Positions 57,667 to 64,000 of a stretch of 64,000 nucleotides of DNA are shown piece after piece. The notes below the pieces were generated by a model. That model was given only the letters and a program-made list of their open reading frames with translations. It searched no databases and was not told the DNA's origin. Positions within the stretch are counted from its first letter, which is position 1. Each line of letters opens with the position of its first letter. The translations under genes and the position numbers were made by a program. Source of the DNA: Neoarius graeffei (Eukaryota; Chordata; Actinopteri; Siluriformes; Ariidae); the NCBI RefSeq assembly GCF_027579695.1, contig NC_083574.1, positions 43,135,059-43,199,058 on the forward strand, in the 5' to 3' direction.

Positions 57667-58870
57667 GCCTTTTATGATCCGTCAAATGTAGTTAGTTAAC
57701 ACATAACTATGTGGATAATCTGCAAGATAAGGGCTACTGTTTCTTAACACTAAGCTTCCTTGACTGCACACTGAACATTCCTGTGTTGTGAAAGTTTTGC
57801 AGGATGGAGATATTTCTGCAACACTCTATTATTCATATCATATTATCCAACCCAGTCGAGAGCTAAATCACCTTGAGGAATTTGCACGTTATCATATGTT
57901 AGCAAGGGTAAAATCACATCCTGTGCCTTTTCATACCAGTCAGACCCCCAAAAAGCACTAACCATGAAAACTACAAGCCCCAAAAAAAAGTGATCTGCAT
58001 TGTTTGCATTTTCGACACACTGCCAAATCCTGAAATAAAAACACAGCTAACGACAACTGAACTGTTTCTGGCTTCAGGTCTTTTAATGAAAGTTCCTGCT
58101 GTGAGAGATGCAGCAGCACTGGGTTGCGGTAAGTTTCGTGCCATTTTGAAGCCGAGAAGCGTGTGATGGGAATCCCAGCTGATTTGAGCTAACGCATCTG
58201 GCAGAAAGCTGAATCATCCTTTAAAGCTCGCACACAAGCTCAAGCTTGCCGCTATTCGCAACTCAATACCCACTTACAGCAGACAGCATGTAGGACAGCC
58301 ATGCACCCTTTCCTAAAACAACAGCATTTACTCTGAAAGTAAAAGTAGCTGCCCAAGACTGAGATGTCTAAGATTTCTGTGAGGTATGAATATATATATA
58401 AAACACCCAGGCAGTTCAATTTATCATATTCTCTACAGAGTAATATTGTAGTATTAAACATCTTACGAGTGATTTTTTAAACACTGCAGTTCTACTTGTT
58501 TTATGTTGAGTCTGTCTCATGCATAAAAATAGTTCGGTTCATGTTTATTTGCTACAAACTTATTCACAATTGATATTGACACGAACAGTGTGAACTGAGG
58601 TTAGATTATAAAAGCCCAGGAAGGAAGCCGGAGATGGAAGAAGGATACATGAAGTCCGTGAGACAGGATATGGGAGAATTCTTTAAAGGGATGGAGATTG
58701 AGAAGGGGAAGCTTATTCTCTTTGGTCCTACAGCAGGAAGTAGGGTTAAAAGATCAAAGCGCACACTTGTGTTTCAGTTGTGCCATAATTTAGAGTACTG
58801 TTATCATTTTTTAACCATTACTATAAAACGCATTTTCAATAAAGCAATACTGAAACCACAAAGTTACATT
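57667..58870. other. No gene recognised
   Basis: AT-rich. The 82-codon ORF at 58634..58882 (MEEGYMKSVRQDMGEFFKGM start) has no recognised domain and overlaps repeat sequence at its end. Confidence 0.4.
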
Positions 58871-59042
58871 ACAGGCATTTAGCAGACACTCTTATCCAGA
58901 GCAGCATACAATGTACCCAAGGCAGCCTGGGGGTTCAGTCCCTTGCTCAAGGGCACTTCAGCCATTTATGCTGGTCTAGGGATTCAAACCAACAACCTTT
59001 TAGTCCTAAAACTGATTTTCTAACCATGAGGCCATGTCTTCC
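58871..59042 (-). mobile_element. Fish SINE fragment (GGCATTTAGCAGACACTCTT type)
   Basis: The left end is the common retroposon tail AGCAGACACTCTTATCCAGA. On the minus strand the right end has a weak tRNA-like head (ATGGCCTCATGGTTAGAAAA, GGTTTGAATCCC). No duplication found. Confidence 0.7.
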
Positions 59043-59289
59043 TCCCAAGCTCATTCACCAAGGTCCTGAAATGTTCTCATATTGTTGCATATTTTGTCTT
59101 AAATAAAAAAAATCTCGATAAGAACAAGTAAAACAATCCACTCAGTATGTTTACATGCGCACTAATATTCCACTGTTATTCTGAATATGACACTATTTGG
59201 AATTTGATACGGGTCATGTCAACAGGATTTTCCATTTGGATATTCAGAATTTATCATTTTCTGATTAAGACATGTAGGATATGCTGAAG

Positions 59290-59556
59290 GGTGGCACGGT
59301 GGTGTAGTGGTTAGCATTGTCGCCTCACAGCAAGAAGGTTCTGCGTTCGAGCCCAGCAGCTGACAGGAGCCTTTCTGTGTGGAGTTTGTGTGTTCTCCCC
59401 GTGTCTGTGGGTTTACTCTGGTTTCCCTGAAAGACATGCAGGTTAGACTAATTGGTGGCTCTAAATTGACCTTGAGTATGAACAATTGTTTGTTTGTCTC
59501 TATGCGTCAGCCCTATAGGGTTGCGACCTGGCGACTTGTCCAGGGTGTACCCTGCC
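59290..59556 (+). mobile_element. tRNA-headed SINE, 3'-truncated
   Basis: Complete head, then an older body. It stops at GGGTGTACCCTGCCC where piggyBac-like sequence begins. Confidence 0.85.
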
Positions 59557-59777
59557 CTGTCGTCAGGGCATTGTTGATTTCCATGGTGTTCAACCTCTGG
59601 ATCATTATCACTGGCACTCTCAGTGTCACCTCTGTCTGATGCTTCAGATATGTGGTCTGCTTCTTCCTCAGAGTCAGATTCATTTGGTTCACTCTCATCT
59701 GTGGTACTGTCCTGCTCTAAGAGTCTTTGAATCTCTTCTCTTCTCAAGTATCTCACTACTCTTGGTCTGCCTGCCAT
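59557..59777 (-). pseudogene. piggyBac-like transposase, N-terminal fragment
   Basis: MAGRPRVVRYLRREEIQRLL is followed by a long acidic stretch (SEPNESDSEEEADHISEASD), the usual organisation of piggyBac transposase N-termini before the catalytic domain. About 73 residues remain of roughly 550-600. The frame then runs into the SINE. Confidence 0.65.
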
Positions 59778-60060
59778 ATTTCAATCTGAAAAGACAAAAT
59801 TGGGTAAAATACACTGAATAAAAAACAAGTGCTATATGGCTAAATAGTGAAAAATGAGTGGGGTCATTTACGACCCCAATGGTTTTTGGTCCGATAAAAA
59901 GCAGACATCGAGGGCACAAAGAATCCAGATGTGTATCCTGTAACCTGCAAAAAATGTGACAAATTCATGAAATTTCATGAAAAAATAACGCATATTAAAT
60001 TTTTTATCCTAAAAAATAGACGTCCGGGGTAGGAAACGACCCCACCTGGTATGATTAGGG
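59557..60060 (-). mobile_element. piggyBac-like 5' end, truncated
   Basis: On the minus strand the element starts at TTAA (60061..60064), with CCCTAATCATACCAGG then a GGGGTCGTTTCCTACCCC palindrome, a further GGGGTCGTAAATGACCCC copy near 59859..59876, and the start of a transposase. The other end is missing. Confidence 0.7.
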
Positions 60061-60064
60061 TTAA

Positions 60065-60311
60065 AGTTGTAGGCATGTTGTGTAAATCAAATGGTGCTAA
60101 CCCTCCAAAAATCTATTTTAATTCCAGCTTGTAATGTGACAAAACAGGACAAACACCAAGGGGGATGAATACTTTTGCAAGACACTGTATACAGTGCATT
60201 CAGTAAGTGTCTCAATTGGGGTTTTTACGGGTAGTTTGCGACACACAGCCCCCTGCCTGTTTACGGCCAGCTCTGTGAATTGTACATAAATCAACTAGAC
60301 AATTGGAGTAT
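60065..60311. other. No gene recognised
   Basis: Carries AATACTTTTGCAAGACACTG at 60169..60188, which resembles a Tc1-type end, but no partner was found. Confidence 0.4.
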
Positions 60312-60439
60312 GGACCCTTTTCACGTGACGTCACGACAAACGCGGCCGCCATTTTGGACGTGTACTACCAGTAGTTTACCACAGCCAGCATTGAGGAACG
60401 GCAGCAAAGAAAGTGTTTATTTTCAGCAAGACTTCCATC

Positions 60440-60584
60440 ATGCCACTATATTGTTGTGCACCTGGATGTAGTAACCATCAACAAACAAGGCAAGGGTTAT
60501 CGTTTTATCGGCCGGTAGATGCTGACCGACGGAGAAGATGGATAGCGGCATACCAACGCTTGTGTAGTGACCACTTTGTTGGAG
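60440..60584 (+). pseudogene. THAP exon, internally shortened
   Basis: MPLYCCAPGCSNHQQTRQGL begins a C-x4-C THAP half; RRRRWIAAYQRLCSDHFVGG supplies the Trp and the closing C-x2-H, then GGTAAG. Only about 28 residues separate the second Cys from the third, fewer than the 35-50 typical, so a stretch after RWIAA is probably deleted. Confidence 0.78.
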
Positions 60585-60642
60585 GTAAGACGAATAAAAT
60601 TAGCCAGAAAAGGCATTACATTGCTGTTAACATTCCATTCTA

Positions 60643-60957
60643 GTTTACTGTAATTATGATCTGGCAGCTATTTACACCGGATCCAGTGTAAATAGCCGCC
60701 GGAGCCAACGTCCGAGGTCCCGGAGCGCGCTTGCTCGTGGCCCGGCCGGAGCCGGCGGCCGCGGAGCCAGCGCTCGCTCGCGGCCCGGCTGGAGCCAACG
60801 TCCGAGGTTCCGGAGCACGCGCGCTCGCGGCCCGGCCGGAGCCGGCGGCTGCGGAGCCAGCGCGCGCGCACGCGCTCGCGGCCCGGCCGGACCTTGGCTC
60901 CGGCAGCTATTTACACTGGATCCGGTGTAAATAGCTGCCAGATCATAATTACAGTAA
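60643..60957. repeat. GC-rich minisatellite between AT-rich inverted arms
   Basis: The arms about 60643..60706 and 60902..60957 are inverted (TAGTTTACTGTAATTATGAT and its complement, then CAGCTATTTACACCGGATCC). Each arm also contains an inner near-palindrome around GGATCC. Between them about two units of roughly 100 bp repeat GGAGCCAACGTCCGAGG, GCGGCCCGGCCGGAGCC and GCGGAGCCAGCGC. Overlapping Arg/Pro/Ala-rich ORFs are composition artefacts. Confidence 0.85.
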
Positions 60958-61104
60958 ACTAGTAAATACAGTTTTCTGCATCTCGCTCCTTTTTCTTTTA
61001 TGTTTGTCGCCTTCCTCGCATTCAAACCGATTTGAGCCGAAGTCCACTACATGTCCAAAATGGCGGTCGCGTTTACGAAGGTCACGTGACTGAAAAGGGT
61101 CCAT

Positions 61105-62243
61105 ACATGGCTGCATGCAAATGTGAATATTGGTGGAATGTTCATTTTCATTAGCCATGCAAACAGCTTAGTAGGAATATTTTCTTTTTACAAATAACGG
61201 CAACCCCTGGAATATTTTGTGAATGTAAACATAGTGACTGATGCACACGAAGAACATTCATGCAGTAAGACACATATACTATTTTTATTTTATAATTAAA
61301 ATAATTTGCCTGAAATCTAATTAAGGACTATTTAATCTGTTAATTCATGATGTGCTTTATCACACATACATTCATCCATTCGTAATCGACCTCCTTCACA
61401 CGAATCCTGCAGTATGTCCAAAGCTTGTGGACATAGTTCCTGGCTTCTGTTTACTTTTTACTGGCCTAGTAATAAGCTCTGCTTGCGAATGAGGTGTGGC
61501 ACGTACGAAATTTCAGTAAGAAAATACATGTATGTAGAGCCAATACTTTCAAGTGCTCTGTTACTTATCTTTCAGTACAAGCATGAAAATAGCAGTCACC
61601 TGTCACAGAATGGCAGGAAATGCCAGCGATGTCTTAAGGAATAAAACATCACGGTATGCGCTGTTATGGAAAAATAATCAGTGGCAAGGTGGTGTGAAGT
61701 CAATCGTTTTCCAACAGAAGGGCATGTCCTGAAGTGTTTTATTTGTCTTCCAGCACAATTTGCCAAAGATATCAACCACATATTGTGTATTTTTTTTATC
61801 CATTTATAGTTACATGTAATGTCAGAGAAACACGTTAGTTCCTGGTATCATTTTATAGCATCTATAAACAGTCATTTCCCTCTTCAGCCTCTCCTTTTTC
61901 TTTCTCATGGCCTTAAGAAGACAAAAGAATGCAGATGTTATCAAGAAACCACAAAGGACAAAGCCTTGTCAGGAAACAAAGAAACAGCTTTCACTAAGTG
62001 ATGTTTCAAAGCACTGACGCTAGAGACTTCTTCCATAATGTGAAATAAATGTCTCTTCAAAGAAGCTGTCCCACATCAGTATTTACTCGTATATATTTTT
62101 TCCACTTTTTTTTGTCTTGTGTAGTAACTGTGCGATAATTATATAATTAAATAATATTGGCTGGCGTTGAGTGTTCTATCAGATATACTTGTCTTTGACT
62201 CATTCAATGTCATGCTAGGTGAATGGAATACCATGAAAAAAGC

Positions 62244-62294
<51 letters not shown>

Positions 62295-64000
62295 TTCATT
62301 TTGGGTGTTCAACACATCTTTCTCTTTCAAAGTTTTCTCAAAATCTTCTGCATTTAATGAAGCAAACCTGGCAGCCATGTTTGTTTATAAATTGTCACAA
62401 TCGCTCTCTAGCATGGAAGTTTTACATCTCCGATGTGTGACATCATGCTGTCTTGACAACCATGCAATATCGTGAGCCACATTCAACACTCGTTCTCCAT
62501 TGGGTAGAGTGACGTAATACACTCAGGATAAGTGATATGCAAACAATATTGCATGCTATCAAACCAAATAAATGAAACCCACTAGAAGGGAATAGAATAC
62601 GTTTTTATTCCACCGAAAAAGTGTCCCGTATGTATAATAATGAGTTGTATCATATGAACTATGTGCCCACGACTAAGCATTTGGAATTGGAAAATACTTC
62701 GGGGGGGACGACATATTAAATCCACCTCCCCCTAGCTCCGCTACCATGTGGAGCATCCACCATCGTATTTGTTGTGTTACTAAGGCTATTAAATTATTAG
62801 AACAAGCACATGAATATTAAACTGATTTTGTCTTACCACTGGACTACTGTCTGAGCCAGGCTGTTAAAGAAAATTAATCAACACCTTCTGATTTATCAGG
62901 ATTGAGAACCTGATAGCATTATGGTGTAATAGGAAGTGGAATTAAAACAGACAAGAAGTGCTCACATGGTCAAATTGCATATTCATGTTGCTGCCTACTA
63001 ATGCTGATTCTGTACAAGAGTTAAATGTCCTTGATGTGAGCGATGTGTTCTGTAGTTGTCTTTTTTTTTTTTGCAGATATAATTTAAACACTGTGAAGGT
63101 AAGGATAGGCATATGAAGTAAACAACAGGAATGAGAGGTAGCACGGAGAGACGGTGCCAGAAAAAGGCAGAGAGAAAGAGGTGGTTCAATAGGGTGTGCA
63201 GGGCTCTGACATTAACAGCAGGTGTTGAAGGTAATGATGTGGTGTTGGAGAGGAGTGAGCTATGTGCCCTGAATTTTAAGATCAGTCTGACAGGGCTTGA
63301 AGAGACAACATCTAAAACAGTCCTGACATTCCTCTGTTTATTTTGTAAAATTGTGTGAAATGGAGAAAGAAAGAAAGAAATAAATAAAGAAAGAAAGAAA
63401 GAAAGAGAGTGAGAGAAAGACACTGAGAGTGCTGCTTTGCCACAGTAATAGCAAAAGAGTAAATTGTTAAAGCAGGAAATGAGGAGAGAGAGAGAGAGAG
63501 AGAGAGCAGTGTACTTACGAGGAAAAAAAGGTGTTTTCGTTGCTTGTGAATCTGTCAAATCAGGTACAGTGCCAAAGCCGTGCTGAATTGCTCCTGCAAC
63601 TGGCGACTTATGAAAGACCCTCCAGAGAGCCATTGCACTAAGAGAATTATGTTATATGAGGAAACAAGTATAGAAGCTTTCCTCTGTTGCATGAGCTTAT
63701 TCCTACGGCTTTTTAATACATTCCAGTGTTCGGTTTTTGCATTATTTCATATTGCTTGCATGCACATGCTTATTTGTCTTAATTCAGAATTCATATTGTG
63801 TGAATGTCCTGATTATTTGTAAGCAGTGTGTGTGTAACTGTAATAACTACGCTGTAGATTCAGTCATTTATTTTTAGTGTACAGGCAGGAGTGTGGAGGC
63901 CAGTTTTACTGTCTGAATTCTAATGGGACAGAGCCATGCCCTGCATATTAACAAGCTCTCTCTCTCCCTCTCCTTCTCTCTCTCTCCTCCCCCTTTCATT
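61105..64000. other. No gene recognised; several microsatellites
   Basis: (ATT)n at about 62247..62292, (AAAG)n at about 63367..63406, (GA)n at about 63484..63506, and a CT-rich tract running to the window end (about 63955..63991). The 211-codon minus-strand ORF 62998..63633 is mostly low-complexity Leu/Ser/Phe encoded by these tracts and I do not call it a gene. The remaining sequence is AT-rich without recognisable exons. Confidence 0.5.

Larger units (their letters stand above)
60312..61102. mobile_element. Third THAP element (ISL2EU-like), short
   Basis: The ends GGACCCTTTTCACGTGAC and complement of GGACCCTTTTCAGTCACG are flanked by AT (60310..60311 and 61103..61104), the duplication I recall for ISL2EU. 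CCATTTTGGAC just inside is mirrored. It contains a THAP exon and a GC-rich inverted element. Confidence 0.72.

Noticed and set aside
60672..61025. Arg/Pro/Ala-rich ORFs in the GC-rich minisatellite
   Set aside because: ORFs occur on both strands in several frames because the sequence is GC-rich and repeated; none has a recognisable start or domain.
62998..63633. 211-codon minus-strand ORF as a possible gene
   Set aside because: Its content is mainly Ser/Leu/Phe-rich translation of GA/CT microsatellites, with no domain or splice structure.

Overview
The window looks like a ray-finned fish nuclear genome, probably an ostariophysan and most likely a catfish. The basis is the TMTC2-type exon, the very dense tRNA-headed SINEs resembling the Mermaid/Merman repeats described in catfish, and the abundance of Tc1/mariner, hAT, Harbinger-like, Kolobok-like and THAP transposons. 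Species and repeat-family names are inference from memory of these families; no database was searched.

Only one host gene is supported: coding exon 1 of tmtc2 (complement 28427..28509). It has a canonical splice donor and a GC-rich 5' UTR/promoter block (about 28510..29060) carrying a perfect NRF1-type motif. The gene reads leftward, so positions 1 to 28426 should be the 5' part of tmtc2 intron 1. I see no exon 2 here. Positions 29060 to 64000 are upstream or intergenic sequence.

Layout. 1-7.3 kb: SINE, Harbinger-like MITE, a hAT element carrying a large hairpin and inserted 4 bp inside a Tc1-like element that keeps an intact 358-codon transposase. 8.2-12.3 kb: a second Tc1-like element with a broken transposase, a small TIR element, a mariner fragment. 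13.5-16.6 kb: microsatellites, a Harbinger-like MITE, a THAP (ISL2EU-like) element invaded by a 0.68-kb MITE. 17.5-19.6 kb: a SINE carrying an antisense composite tRNA/5S-rRNA SINE, and a TTAA-flanked Kolobok-like MITE. 22.0-28.4 kb: a compound satellite of about 22 units that runs directly into the tmtc2 splice donor. 29.2-40.9 kb: SINEs of several types, a tandem SINE duplication, LINE 3' fragments and a Tc1-like remnant. 41.9-51.6 kb: apparently one nested pile of transposons, up to five layers deep. 52-64 kb: SINEs, a second ISL2EU-like element invaded by the same MITE, a piggyBac 5' end, and a THAP element holding a GC-rich inverted minisatellite.

Nothing here proves an undescribed biological system. 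The best candidates for a second look are the satellite against the tmtc2 splice donor, the intact Tc1 copy, the composite SINE, the small ORF kept in two MITE copies, and the nested 10-kb pile.
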